In this document: piece by piece, positions 53,545 through 62,700 of the stretch | Position numbering within the stretch: the stretch's first letter is position 1 | Layout of the letters: every line of letters begins with the position of its first letter | Assembly (NCBI GenBank): GCA_023423065.1 | Contig: JAFAGC010000076.1 | Location: 89,814 to 153,813 of the forward strand | Source of the DNA: Pseudomonadota bacterium | Lineage (GTDB): Bacteria > Pseudomonadota > Gammaproteobacteria > Steroidobacterales > Steroidobacteraceae | Direction: 5' to 3' | Length of the DNA stretch: 64,000 nucleotides | The notes under the pieces: model-generated | What the model saw: only the letters and a program-made list of their open reading frames with translations | What the model was told of the DNA's origin: nothing | Databases searched by the model: none | Position numbers and translations under genes: made by a program

Positions 53545-54021
53545 TCAGATCTCGAGATTGCCGCTGGACGATGGCGTCAGCGCGTGGGGCTCGTAACCTT
53601 TCGCGTAACGCAGCGGCCGGCCCGAGAGGTCGGCTTCCACCTTCGCCCGCGGATCGACATTGACCGTGTTCTGGATCGAGAAGGAAGCACCCTGGCTCGT
53701 GATCGCCAGCGACTTCTCGCCGGCGTACGGCAGCGGAATGCGTTTCGCGCGGCAGTAATTGATGAGCGCGGCGGCGAGTTCGGTCACGCCGTAGTGCCGC
53801 CATTCGATCACGCGATCGTCGTGACCGCGCACCGCGACGTCCATGCCGTCTCTGCCGCGCGTGCCATGGACGAGCTCGGCCTGCACGATTTCACCTCGCG
53901 ACAGTGGCCCATGCGCACGGCGATCGGATTGCAGGACGGCATCGAGCACCGTGGGCAGGCCGAACACCAGGTGACGGGTTTCCTTTATGGACACCGCTGA
54001 CATGTCTTGCAGGTTATTCAT
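53545..54021 (-). CDS. Hypothetical protein
   Basis: A 158-residue soluble protein I do not recognise. It starts MNNLQDMSAVSIKETRHLVF (a second ATG at residue 7). A middle segment VTELAAALINYCRAKRIPLPY and a beta-rich end (KSLAITSQGASFSIQNTVNV) give a mixed alpha/beta profile. No signal peptide. A MucR- or PilZ-like size fits, but no motif supports either. Confidence 0.7.
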   Translation of the reverse strand: MNNLQDMSAVSIKETRHLVFGLPTVLDAVLQSDRRAHGPLSRGEIVQAELVHGTRGRDGMDVAVRGHDDRVIEWRHYGVTELAAALINYCRAKRIPLPYAGEKSLAITSQGASFSIQNTVNVDPRAKVEADLSGRPLRYAKGYEPHALTPSSSGNLEI

Positions 54022-54325
54022 GGTCGGGAAAACACCTAGTGCGAGTACTCGATAATCGCGGTGTCAAATGCCGCGCCTGCGAAAACTGAGAGATCGATTC
54101 TGTTGCGCCCGGAGCGCCGCGCGCGCGTGATTGGACATATGCCGCGACTCCGACGCCCATACGCGGTACCTGCCGACTTCGCGCGCCGCCGGAATGCGCA
54201 AATGCCAAGTTAGTCCGACACGAGGCGATGGCCCATTCGCCTATGGCACGCGAGGTGTCTGCCGGAAAATCGCGAACCGGTCCCGCCCTGCGCGGGTGAC
54301 TCTCTTCAAAACCCGGGTGGAACAC
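54022..54325. other. 304-base intergenic region without a gene
   Basis: It lies between a divergent pair, hypothetical protein (minus) and secreted protein (plus). I see no frame with coding character. A short hairpin AGGCGA (54223-54228), loop TGGCCCAT, TCGCCT (54237-54242) sits about 85 bases before the plus-strand start. Promoters for both genes must lie here; none is convincing by eye. Confidence 0.5.
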
Positions 54326-54673
54326 ATGAATACATTGAAACGGCTCATTGCGTCCGCAGTCGTGGTCGTCCCCCTCAGCAGCGCGCTCGCCGAAACACCC
54401 GCGAGCGGCGACCCGTCCACCGCGGCCGTCGAGACCCTCCGGGCTTCGCTCGGAGGCAAGGGCGCCATCGACGTGGAGAACGTTCGCATGACCGACGACG
54501 GCGTTGCATGCATCGACTATCGCGGTCCTAACAGCAGCGGCGGGATGTCGAAGGCGAAGGCGGTCGTGCAGGGCGACAAGGTACTGCGAAGCGGCATCGG
54601 CAACGAGCGCTTCGCGGACGCCTGGAACGAACATTGCGCGGGAACGCGCGCCGCCTCCAAGGACAAGGACTGA
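54326..54673 (+). CDS. Small secreted hypothetical protein
   Basis: A 115-residue protein with a clear signal peptide (MNTLKRLIASAVVVVPLSSALA). The mature part of about 93 residues contains two Cys (VACIDYRG and NEHCAGT) that could pair, and a pattern VRMTDDGVACIDYR...AKAVVQGDKVLRSGIGNERFADAWNEHC seen in small periplasmic proteins of unknown function. It ends at a good terminator and is monocistronic. Confidence 0.8.
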   Translation: MNTLKRLIASAVVVVPLSSALAETPASGDPSTAAVETLRASLGGKGAIDVENVRMTDDGVACIDYRGPNSSGGMSKAKAVVQGDKVLRSGIGNERFADAWNEHCAGTRAASKDKD

Positions 54674-54694
54674 CGCGCTACGAATCCGCTCGCA

Positions 54695-54721
54695 GGGGGC
54701 CTGGCGGCCCCCTCATTTTTT
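54695..54721 (+). terminator. Intrinsic terminator after the small secreted protein
   Basis: GGGGGCC, loop TGGC, GGCCCCC then TCATTTTTT. It overlaps the stop codon of the convergent aqpZ gene at 54713-54715. Confidence 0.85.
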
Positions 54722-55402
54722 CAGCCAGCGCCAGAAGCCACCGGCCGCGGCGGCGCCGAGGATCGGCGCGACCCAGAACAGCCAGAGCTGGTTCAACGCC
54801 CATCCACCCACGATGAGCGCGGGTCCCGTGCTGCGCGCCGGGTTCACCGACGTGTTCGTCACCGGGATGCTGATCAGGTGGATCAGCGTCAGCGCGAGTC
54901 CGATCGCGAGCGGTGCGAAGCCGCTCGGCGCGCGCTCGTCGGTGGCGCCGAGAATGATCAGCAGGAAGAAAAAGGTCATCACGACTTCCGTGACGAACGC
55001 CGCGCCCAGCGAATAACCGCCCGGCGAATGTTCGGCGAAACCGTTCGACGCGAGTCCGCCCGCGGTCGGATCGGAGCCATTGCCGCCGGCGATGTACGCC
55101 AGCAACCACGCGGCGAGTATCGCGCCGATGACCTGCGCGACGATGTACGGCAGCACGTCGCCCGCTTTCACGCGTCCGCCGGCCAGCAATCCCAGCGTGA
55201 CCGCGGGATTGAAGTGTCCCCCGGAGATGCCGCCGACGGCATACGCCATCGTGACCACGGTGAGGCCGAAGGCGAGCGCAACGCCGACGAGACCGATGCC
55301 GACCTCGGGAAATTTCGCGGCCAGCACCGCGCTGCCGCAGCCACCGAGAACCAGCCAGAACGTGCCTAACAATTCCGCGACCGAACGCTTGAGTATGGGC
55401 AT
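54713..55402 (-). CDS. aqpZ: Aquaporin Z
   Basis: A 229-residue inner-membrane water channel. The two NPA boxes are present, GGHFNPAVTLG and TSVNPARSTGPAL, with the water-selective Arg after the second. ELLGTFWLVLGGCGSAVLAAKFPEVGIG opens the protein as in E. coli AqpZ. Six spans and two half-helices fit. It carries a TTGTTAGGC copy (55364-55372, opposite strand). It converges with the small secreted protein. Confidence 0.97.
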   Translation of the reverse strand: MPILKRSVAELLGTFWLVLGGCGSAVLAAKFPEVGIGLVGVALAFGLTVVTMAYAVGGISGGHFNPAVTLGLLAGGRVKAGDVLPYIVAQVIGAILAAWLLAYIAGGNGSDPTAGGLASNGFAEHSPGGYSLGAAFVTEVVMTFFFLLIILGATDERAPSGFAPLAIGLALTLIHLISIPVTNTSVNPARSTGPALIVGGWALNQLWLFWVAPILGAAAAGGFWRWLKK

Positions 55403-55491
55403 CGAAGCTCTCCCCGTTCTTGTTGTGGCGCCAATATGTCGAATGCGCGGTCCGCGGTCAACGCCTAACCACTCCGCGCGTTCTGACCGCC

Positions 55492-56574
55492 ATGCGCAGA
55501 CACTGCATCGCGTTCACCGCCGCTCTCGCTCTCGCTGCCTGTGGAGGCGGCGGAGAGCCGGACTCCCCGGCCCCACCCGGGGCGCCGACGCCCGATCGAT
55601 TCGCGGAAGTCGACAGGGCCGCAGGCGCCGCATTCTCGTCGCAATCCCTGTCTGGAATGGGTCTCGCGATCTACGACGCCCAGGGCGTGAAACGCTTCGA
55701 GAAGATGTACGGCGATTTCGCGGCCGACCGGCGCATCGCGGTCGCGTCCGCATCGAAGATGGTGGCGGGCCTCGTGATCATGCGGCTCGTGACCGACGGC
55801 TACCTGACGCTGGATTCGACCACCGGTGAGGTGCTCGGATGGACGGGTCCACAGGGCGAGATAACGCTGCGACAGCTGCTGTCGTTCACGTCGGGCATGG
55901 AACGCGAGGCGGCGTGCACGCTGCTGCCCAACATCGAGCTCGCCGATTGCGTGGCCGCGATCTCGCAAACGCCGCCGGTCGCGCCACCGGGCTCGCGATT
56001 CGATTACGGCAGCACGCACCTGCAGGTCGCCGCGCGCATGGCGGAAGTGGCGACCGGTGCATCGTGGAACGACATCTTCGCCGCGCAGATCAAGGCCCCA
56101 CTACGACTCGGGCCCGATCTCGTGTTCTACACCGCGCCGCGCAGGGCGTTCGGCACCCGCAACCCGCTGGTCGCCGGCGGACTGCGCGCCACGATGAACG
56201 AATATGCGCGGCTGCTCGCGCTCGATTTCAATCGCGGCACTGACCAGGGCAATCGCCTGATCGGCGATGCGCTGTTCGACGCGCAGGCGACGGAGCCCTA
56301 TCCGGACGCGACGATCGGCTTCTCGCCGATCGCGGATACCGGCCTGAATTTCCACTATGGTCTCGCGGCCTGGCTCGAATGCCCGCCGCCGGCGGCGAAT
56401 TGCCCGGTGATCTCGTCACCCGGCGCGTTCGGTTTCACGCCGTGGTTCGATCGCGAGGCCGGCTACTACGCGATCATCGCGATGGAGGTGACGGAGTCGG
56501 ATTCGGGGGTGGTCCCGTTCTCCGTGCAGCTCGCGCAGGACCTGAAGCCGCTGATCCGCGCCGCGCTTCGATGA
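55492..56574 (+). CDS. Class C beta-lactamase-like serine hydrolase lipoprotein
   Basis: A 360-residue lipoprotein (lipobox LAACGGG). The penicillin-binding fold is shown by SxxK with Ser86 and Lys89 in ASASKMVAG, and by FSQLLS-type helix LRQLLSFTSGME. The second motif reads YGS rather than the usual YxN, which may alter activity. A disulfide-capable pair (ACTLLPNIELADC) and CPPPAANC lie in loops. An esterase or D-peptidase role is as likely as beta-lactam hydrolysis. ATG 55492 starts the signal peptide. Confidence 0.85.
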   Translation: MRRHCIAFTAALALAACGGGGEPDSPAPPGAPTPDRFAEVDRAAGAAFSSQSLSGMGLAIYDAQGVKRFEKMYGDFAADRRIAVASASKMVAGLVIMRLVTDGYLTLDSTTGEVLGWTGPQGEITLRQLLSFTSGMEREAACTLLPNIELADCVAAISQTPPVAPPGSRFDYGSTHLQVAARMAEVATGASWNDIFAAQIKAPLRLGPDLVFYTAPRRAFGTRNPLVAGGLRATMNEYARLLALDFNRGTDQGNRLIGDALFDAQATEPYPDATIGFSPIADTGLNFHYGLAAWLECPPPAANCPVISSPGAFGFTPWFDREAGYYAIIAMEVTESDSGVVPFSVQLAQDLKPLIRAALR

Positions 56575-57110
56575 GCCCCATCGGCGACGCGCACTCACGG
56601 CACGAAAGTAGTTAGCAACCGCTCATATGGAAACACATTTCACGCCCGTCGGGCGAACACTCTCGACGCGCAAATCTTGCGACTCTTCATCTTGGCCACC
56701 CCAAGCGGCGGATATTTTCATGCCGTCTACAAGCGAGACGCGGGAATGGTCGCGTCGGTGCGCACTCGATGAGTCCCGGCGATCACCGAGGTGAGTGCAC
56801 GGCATGGACGGTGCACATGCGATGGGGCTGAGCGTACGCGGCGCATCCGGCGTTCGCGCAAGGCACGGAGCCGGCAAGGAACTCCCTCAGACTGCGCTAG
56901 GCGACTTTCACGATTGGCAGAGACAGATAACCCGCCCCCGCGGCCGGCGGGCCATCGCCTGGCGCGTTCAATTGCTGGGGCGCGCCGCGGTAGCGAAACC
57001 CATCGCGTGGGCGACGGCCATGCCGTCAACGCAGACGCCGTAATCGCCGGGACTCATCGAGCCCAAATCGAGGTCTGTCCCCTTTTGCTAGGAAAAGGGG
57101 AATGTCCCCA
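56575..57110. repeat. 536-base intergenic region with 19-bp inverted repeats bounding 297 bases
   Basis: CTCGATGAGTCCCGGCGAT at 56765-56783 recurs as its exact inverse complement at 57043-57061. The match stops abruptly at both ends. The 259 bases between contain no convincing gene. The arrangement resembles the terminal repeats of a small non-autonomous element, although no target-site duplication is visible. The part before 56765 holds nothing I recognise. Confidence 0.5.
57073..57109. repeat. GTCTGTCCCC hairpin, second member of the dispersed repeat
   Basis: GTCTGTCCCC is followed by CCCCTTTT (57079-57086), loop GCTAGG, AAAAGGGG (57093-57100) and a second GTCCCC. It sits directly after the stop of the minus-strand gene ending at 57111. 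It shares GGGGACAGAC (inverse) with 31486-31513. Confidence 0.5.
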
Positions 57111-57665
57111 TTACATCTTCCGGCAGGTGATCTCGCCAGAGAGCTTCACGCCGCTCTTCGTTTCGCCCGTGAAGCTCAGCATCGCCATTCCGGGTGCTTC
57201 CAGGAGTTGCGTCGTCGCGGTGCCGCTCACGCCCTTGTTCGCGCGTTCCGCTTTCTGGAACGGCTCGAGCACGGCGTCGGGTCGCGTATCGATTTCGTAC
57301 GTGACGCTCGCCTTGCCCTTGTGACCGGCGCCCGGCTCGGCGATGACGAGCACGATCTGCAGTTGATTGGCGTGTTTCTCGTCGATGCTCGGCATGTCGA
57401 GCGACAGCGACGCCTTCTCGGAAGTCAGCACCACCGACAATGTCGGTGGCTTGTCGCCGAGCGCGGCGATCACGCAGGCCTGCGTCGGCGCGAAATCGTA
57501 TCTGCCCGCGTGAGGACCGGAGCCCACCTTGATGGTCGCGCTGCTGCCGATCTGGGGCTGCGACGGCTGCGCGGGCACCGGTGGCTGGACCTGCGGCAGC
57601 GCGGGCTGCCCCGCCACCGCGAGGCACGCGCCCAGGCTCAGCACCGCGTAACGGATTCGGTTCAT
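57111..57665 (-). CDS. Exported hypothetical protein coupled to a DUF481 protein
   Basis: A 184-residue exported protein (signal peptide to about 25), a Pro/Gln-rich linker (QVQPPVPAQPSQPQ), then a beta-rich domain (IKVGSGPHAGRYDFAPTQ, ACVIAALGDKPPTLSVVLT, SVTYEIDTRP, VKLSGEITC). Two Cys, in QACVIA and the near-terminal ITCRKM, may pair. The ATG overlaps the DUF481 stop by 4 bases, suggesting a joint envelope function. No family recognised. Confidence 0.78.
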   Translation of the reverse strand: MNRIRYAVLSLGACLAVAGQPALPQVQPPVPAQPSQPQIGSSATIKVGSGPHAGRYDFAPTQACVIAALGDKPPTLSVVLTSEKASLSLDMPSIDEKHANQLQIVLVIAEPGAGHKGKASVTYEIDTRPDAVLEPFQKAERANKGVSGTATTQLLEAPGMAMLSFTGETKSGVKLSGEITCRKM

Positions 57666-58411
57666 AAGATGTTGTACACCAGGTTCACCGTCGTGACGGT
57701 ATCGGTGCTCTTCGCAAGCGGAGGCGGGTCGGTGTTGTAGCGCACGCCGACGCCGACGGCCAGCGCGAAGGCCTTGTTGATGCTGACGTTGAGCGCGATG
57801 TCGTTCTGCACCGCGGTGTTGTCCGAGCCCGCTTCGGCGAGCAGCTTGTTGGTCAGCTTGGTGTTCTCGGTGAATGCGTGTTCGTAGTTCGACGCGAGTG
57901 TCGCGACCGGATCGCCTTCCCCATCGCCCTTGATGCGATCGAGCACCTCTCCGGCGTCGGTGCGAATCAGGATTTGCGGCTGCAATCTGCGATAACCGGC
58001 ACCGAACGAGCCGTCGAGCTGCGTCGTCGGGCTGTCGATGAACTTGTAGGTCGCACCGGTCGAGGCCGATGCCTGGTACACGAATCCGCTGAAGCGATCC
58101 TGCTCGGCGCGCAGTCGTCCGAACCAGCTCAGTTTTCCGCTGATCTTCCAATCGGCCTGGTAACGCGCCTCGTAACGCTCGGCGGTCGCGAACTCGGCGT
58201 TCTCACCGTACTGCGCGCTGAAAAAGAAATTGTTGCGCCATTTCGATCCCTCGTGCGTCAGGTCGAGCCGTGAGTTCGCGGACTTGGATTCGGTGTTGCC
58301 GCTGTTGAAGAGCAGTCCCAGTTCGGCCTTGCCGGACCACTGTGCATGCGCGGGGAGACCGACGAAGGCGGCGATCACGAGAGCGGGAAAACACGTCCAT
58401 CTGCGATTCAC
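57662..58411 (-). CDS. DUF481 outer-membrane beta-barrel protein (YdiY-like)
   Basis: A 249-residue outer-membrane protein with signal peptide (ending AHA near 23) and DUF481 hallmarks: WSGKAELGLLFNSGNTESKS at the start, strands with alternating aromatic residues (YEARYQADWKISGKLSWFGRL), and a final strand TTVNLVYNIL. About 12 strands are likely. Related YdiY is induced by acid in E. coli; regulation here is unknown. First gene of a two-gene operon. Confidence 0.9.
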   Translation of the reverse strand: MNRRWTCFPALVIAAFVGLPAHAQWSGKAELGLLFNSGNTESKSANSRLDLTHEGSKWRNNFFFSAQYGENAEFATAERYEARYQADWKISGKLSWFGRLRAEQDRFSGFVYQASASTGATYKFIDSPTTQLDGSFGAGYRRLQPQILIRTDAGEVLDRIKGDGEGDPVATLASNYEHAFTENTKLTNKLLAEAGSDNTAVQNDIALNVSINKAFALAVGVGVRYNTDPPPLAKSTDTVTTVNLVYNIL

Positions 58412-58554
58412 GAGAGGTCCTCTGTTGCGGTGTTAGTTAGGCGAATGTCAAGTGGCGGCGCGGCCACGCGCGGTGCGCGGAGGGGTTATCGACAGGATGC
58501 GAAAACCGGCATACCGGCCGCCCCCCTGCAAGCCGCGACGGGCAGTCTGACCGC

Positions 58555-59331
58555 TCAACCCAGCGTGTAGTTCAGTTTTGTCCCGGTCATTGTCACGACT
58601 TTGCGACGGATCAGCTCGTCGATGTATTGCTCCACGACTTTCGGCTCGGGAGCGCCGCCGTGTTGCCGCAGGTACGCGGTGATCGCCTGGGCCAGCTTCC
58701 TGCGATTCGCGGGTTTGCCGCTCATCGAGCGCAACTGCTTGACTATCGCGTCGAGCTTGTCGTAGGCCACGGCCGGCGGCGCCGGCGGCTTCGGCGCCTG
58801 CGATTTCGCGGGCTGCGGCCGGGGTGAGTGCGCCTGCGGTTGCTGTCTGGGCGCGCGCGGCTTCGGTGCCTGCGGCTTCGGCACGGGCGCGGGTCTGGTG
58901 GCGACCTGCGTCGCTGCCTTCGGCGCCTTCTTCTTCCCGCCCTCGTTCTTCGCGGTCTCGTTCTTCGCGATCTCCGCGATCGACTTCACGCGCCGCACCC
59001 CGAAGCCGCGCGCGGCCAGGAATTCCAGCAGCGGATCGAAATCCGTGTCGCGCGACACGACGTGGACCTGCGCGTCCGGCTCCTGCTCGAGCAGCTTGCC
59101 GATGTAATACGCGATGTGCATGTCCATCGCATTGGGACCGCTGCGCGCGATCGGCACGTATTCCGCGTTCGTGCCCAGCATCTGGATGGAATGCGACAGC
59201 TCGAAGGAAATGCGTCCCCTCGCCTGCGCCGCGCCGATGAACACCAGCACCCGGAACGCGCCGCCCGCGAGCGCCGCGAGGCTGTCGGGCTGCACGTTCT
59301 CGAAATCGACCAGGACGTAGTTGGTTCTCAT
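58555..59331 (-). CDS. NYN/PIN-like ribonuclease domain protein with C-terminal winged helix
   Basis: A 258-residue protein. The N-terminal NYN/PIN domain (1-125) has the acidic residues expected for a metal-dependent RNase: Asp9 and Glu11 in VLVDFENVQ, Asp in AMDMHIAYYIGKL, and the DTDFDPLLEFL motif. A Lys/Pro/Ala/Gln-rich disordered linker (about 128-190) precedes a small winged-helix or OST-HTH-like domain ending VVTMTGTKLNYTLG. It likely cleaves or binds structured RNA. It is followed on the same strand by no gene; MazG-like pyrophosphatase lies upstream. Confidence 0.85.
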   Translation of the reverse strand: MRTNYVLVDFENVQPDSLAALAGGAFRVLVFIGAAQARGRISFELSHSIQMLGTNAEYVPIARSGPNAMDMHIAYYIGKLLEQEPDAQVHVVSRDTDFDPLLEFLAARGFGVRRVKSIAEIAKNETAKNEGGKKKAPKAATQVATRPAPVPKPQAPKPRAPRQQPQAHSPRPQPAKSQAPKPPAPPAVAYDKLDAIVKQLRSMSGKPANRRKLAQAITAYLRQHGGAPEPKVVEQYIDELIRRKVVTMTGTKLNYTLG

Positions 59332-59347
59332 CGCGCCAGGCGCCGGC

Positions 59348-59707
59348 TCACAGCTCGGAGTACTTCTTGATGCTGCCGCGGGCCTTGTCCGCGGGATACT
59401 TGAGCGCGTTCTTGCGGATCTTGTCGCGCGCGGCGTCCATGAGGTTCACGTCGAGCTTGTCCGCGAGTCGCACGAGGTAGTTCAGTACGTCCGCCATCTC
59501 GTCGCGCACTTTCTCGAGCTCGGCGGGCGGCAACGTCCGAGACTGTTCCTCGCTGAGCCACTGGAAGCGCTCGAGCAATTCGGCCGCCTCGACGGCCAGG
59601 GCCGAGGCCAGGTTCTTGGGGCTGTGGAACTGGTCCCAGTCGCGTTCGGCGGCGAATTCCCGCAGCGCATCGCGCAGCTGGGTGAGTCCGTGAGGGTTTG
59701 TGCTCAT
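59348..59707 (-). CDS. MazG-like nucleotide pyrophosphohydrolase (DCTPP1 type)
   Basis: A 119-residue all-alpha NTP pyrophosphatase. The ExxE-ExxD metal site is seen as EAAELLERFQWL and EMADVLNYLVRLADKL, and the NLASALAVEAAEL opening matches the dimeric dCTP pyrophosphatase-like class. It would clean the pool of non-canonical dNTPs. It starts 16 bases upstream of the NYN protein on the same strand, so an operon is probable. Confidence 0.92.
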   Translation of the reverse strand: MSTNPHGLTQLRDALREFAAERDWDQFHSPKNLASALAVEAAELLERFQWLSEEQSRTLPPAELEKVRDEMADVLNYLVRLADKLDVNLMDAARDKIRKNALKYPADKARGSIKKYSEL

Positions 59708-59780
59708 GCGGCGCCGAGACTACACCAAGGCGTGATCTGGTCGCGATTTGTGCGCGGGGCCTCTCGATATTCTCGGTTGA

Positions 59781-62700
59781 ATGAAGCTCCCGCACCGCTC
59801 GTTCTTCTCCTCGCTGTTCCTCCTCTCCCTGATCGGCAGCGCGGCCGCCCGCGAAGCCTGGGATGCACCCGCATTCTCGACTCCCGCCGTGCAGTTGCTG
59901 CAGGCCGCGGCCGCGGTCGAACGCGAGCATTCGACGGACGTCGTCGTGCTGCTCGACGAGCGCAGCTTCGTATTCGACGCGCAGCACCGGCTCACGCGCA
60001 CGAATCACCTGGTCTATCGCGTCGATTCGCCCGATGGAGTGACCCGCTGGGCGGCGAGCAGCGCGCGCTGGCAGCCGTGGCACCAGGCGCGCCCGACCAT
60101 TCGCGCGCGGGTGATCAGCGCGAGCGGGCGCGAGCATCAGCTCGATCCGAAGCTGCTCAAGGATTCCGGCACGCGCAGCGGCGACAGCCAGGTCTACGAC
60201 GACGACCACATCTACGAGGGCCCGCTGCCGGCGGTCGAAGTCGGCGCGGTGGTCGAAGAGCAGATCGTCGTGCGCGACGAGCAGCCGTTCTTCGCCGCGG
60301 GCTCGGTGTTTCGCGAATATGTCGGCCGCCCCGTGCCCGTGCTCCGCACTCGCGTCGTGATCGACGCGCCCGAGGGCCTGCCGCTGCGCCGGCTCACGAG
60401 CCTGTTGCCGAACGCGCATGCGACCGAGACGCGCGCAGCCGGCCGCGTGCGCTGGACCTACGAGTTCGGCGAACTGGAGCCGATCCGCGCGCTCGAGACC
60501 AACCTTCCGCCGGAGACGCCGGCCTGGCCGAACGTCGAGTTCTCGTCGGCCGAATCCTGGGAGGCGGTGGTGGAGACCTATCGTGCGGCGACCGAAGCGC
60601 GCATTCGTACCGACGACGCGCGTCCGCTGATCGCGGGACTGCGCGCGCCGGTGCGCGGCGGCGCGGTGGGCAGCGGCAAGGCCGGCGCCGCGATCGGCGC
60701 GAAGCTCACCGGTGATCTGCCGAACTCGCCGACGCGCGAATACATCGCGAGGGTGGTCGAACGCCTGCACCGCGAGGTGCGTTACACGGGCGTCGAATTC
60801 GGCGCCGCGCGACTGATCCCGGAGTACCCCGCGGAAACGCTGCGCCGCAAGTTCGGCGACTGCAAGGACAAGTCGACGCTGCTGATCGCCGCGCTGCGCG
60901 CGTCGGGCATCGAGGCGTACCTCGCGCTGCTCGCGGCCGGCGACGACCAGGACGTGTCCCCCGACCTGCCGGGCCTCGGCATGTTCAACCATGCGATCGT
61001 CTATCTACCTGGCGCCGGCGAGGCGGGCTCGGACCTGTGGATAGACGCCACCGCCGAATACGCGCGCGTGGGAACGCTGCCCGCGGCGGCCGCCGACCGG
61101 CTCGCGCTGATCGTGCGCCCCGGCGAGAAGTCGCTGACGCGCACACCGGCGATGCGCTCCGCCGACAACCGCCAGCTCGAGACGCGCGAGTTCTTCCTGT
61201 CCGAATACGGCCCCGCGCGGGTGGTCGAGACCACCGAGACCCACGGCACCATCGAGAACGAGTACCGGAACTGGTACGCGGGTGCGGACACGAAGGAGCG
61301 TCGCGACGACCTGGAGAGTTACGTGCGCCAGGCCTACCGGGCCAAGTCGCTCGTGAGCTACGCGCACACGGCCAGCACGGATTTCTCGAAGCCTTATTCG
61401 ATGCGGCTCGAGATGAATGATGCGCCGAGCGGGTACACGGATCTCGAGGCTGCCGCGGTGGGAGTGCGGGTCGCGAATCTCACCGCGCGGCTGCCGGAAT
61501 ATTTCGACAAGCGACTCGAGTCCGATCAGGACGAGGAAGCGGGCAAACGAACCGCCGACCTGGTGTTCGAGCCGTTCGTCACCGAGTGGCGCTATCGCAT
61601 CCAGCCGCCGTCCGGCTTTCAGCCGCGGCCGCTACCCGCGAACGCGGTCGTGAAGATGGGCCCGGCGCGGCTGACGTCGCAGTTCGAGGTGACGGCCGCC
61701 GGCATGGTGCTGGCCACCTGGCGCTTCGATACCGTCAAGGGTCGCTATTCGATGGGCGAGGCCAACGCGCTGGTGGCGGCGCTGCGCGAGCTCAATTCCG
61801 CCGAGACGCAGCTGATCTCCTTCGACCAGGTGGGCGTCGCCCTGCGCGCCGAAGGCGATTTCAAGGGTGCGCTCGCGGCGAACGACGCGCTGGCCGCGAA
61901 ACATCCGCGCAAGGCGGTGCATCGGCTGCGCAATGCTTCGGCGCTGCTCGACGCCGGCCTCGGCACCCGCGCGCAGCGCGAGGCGCGCATCGCCACGCAA
62001 CTCGAACCGGATTCCTCGCTCGCCTGGAAGACGCTGGGCTGGATGCTCCAGCACGACGCGGTCGGCCGCCGCTTCGGCGCGGGCTTCGATCGCGCCGGGG
62101 CGCTCACCGCGTACCGCAAGGCGCGCGGGCTCGCACCCGACGACACCGACGTCCTGGCGGACTACGCGGTATTGCTGGAGCACGATGCGGACGGCGTGCG
62201 GTACTCCGAACGTTCGGATCTCGCCGCGGCCGTGGACGTGTACCAGGCACGCGCGAAGCTGCTCACATCTGAGGATGCCGCGGACGACGACTACGCGAGC
62301 AATCTCTTCTATGCGCTGCTCTATTCGCGGCGCTTCGACGAGCTGCGCGAGGCGCTGCGGCCGCGCTCGCCGGGCGTCACGCAACGCGCCCTCATCCTCG
62401 CGACCATCGCCGCGGAGCATGGCGGCGCGCGCGCGATCGAGATGTCGCGCACGCTGCTCAACAGCGAAGCCGACCGCCGCGCCGCGCTGACGAGCGCGGG
62501 CAATTTCCTCACGCGGCTGCGCGAATATTCCGCGGCGGCGGACCTCATCGAGGCCGGCGCGCGCGGCCAAACCACCACCGCGGCCACCACGCAGAGGATC
62601 GCGTTGCTGCGCAAGACGCGGCGCATCGACGTCGCATCGATCTCTTCCACGGAACCACGCGGCGTGGTGCTGCGCTCGTTCGCGGAGATGCTCGCCGAAG

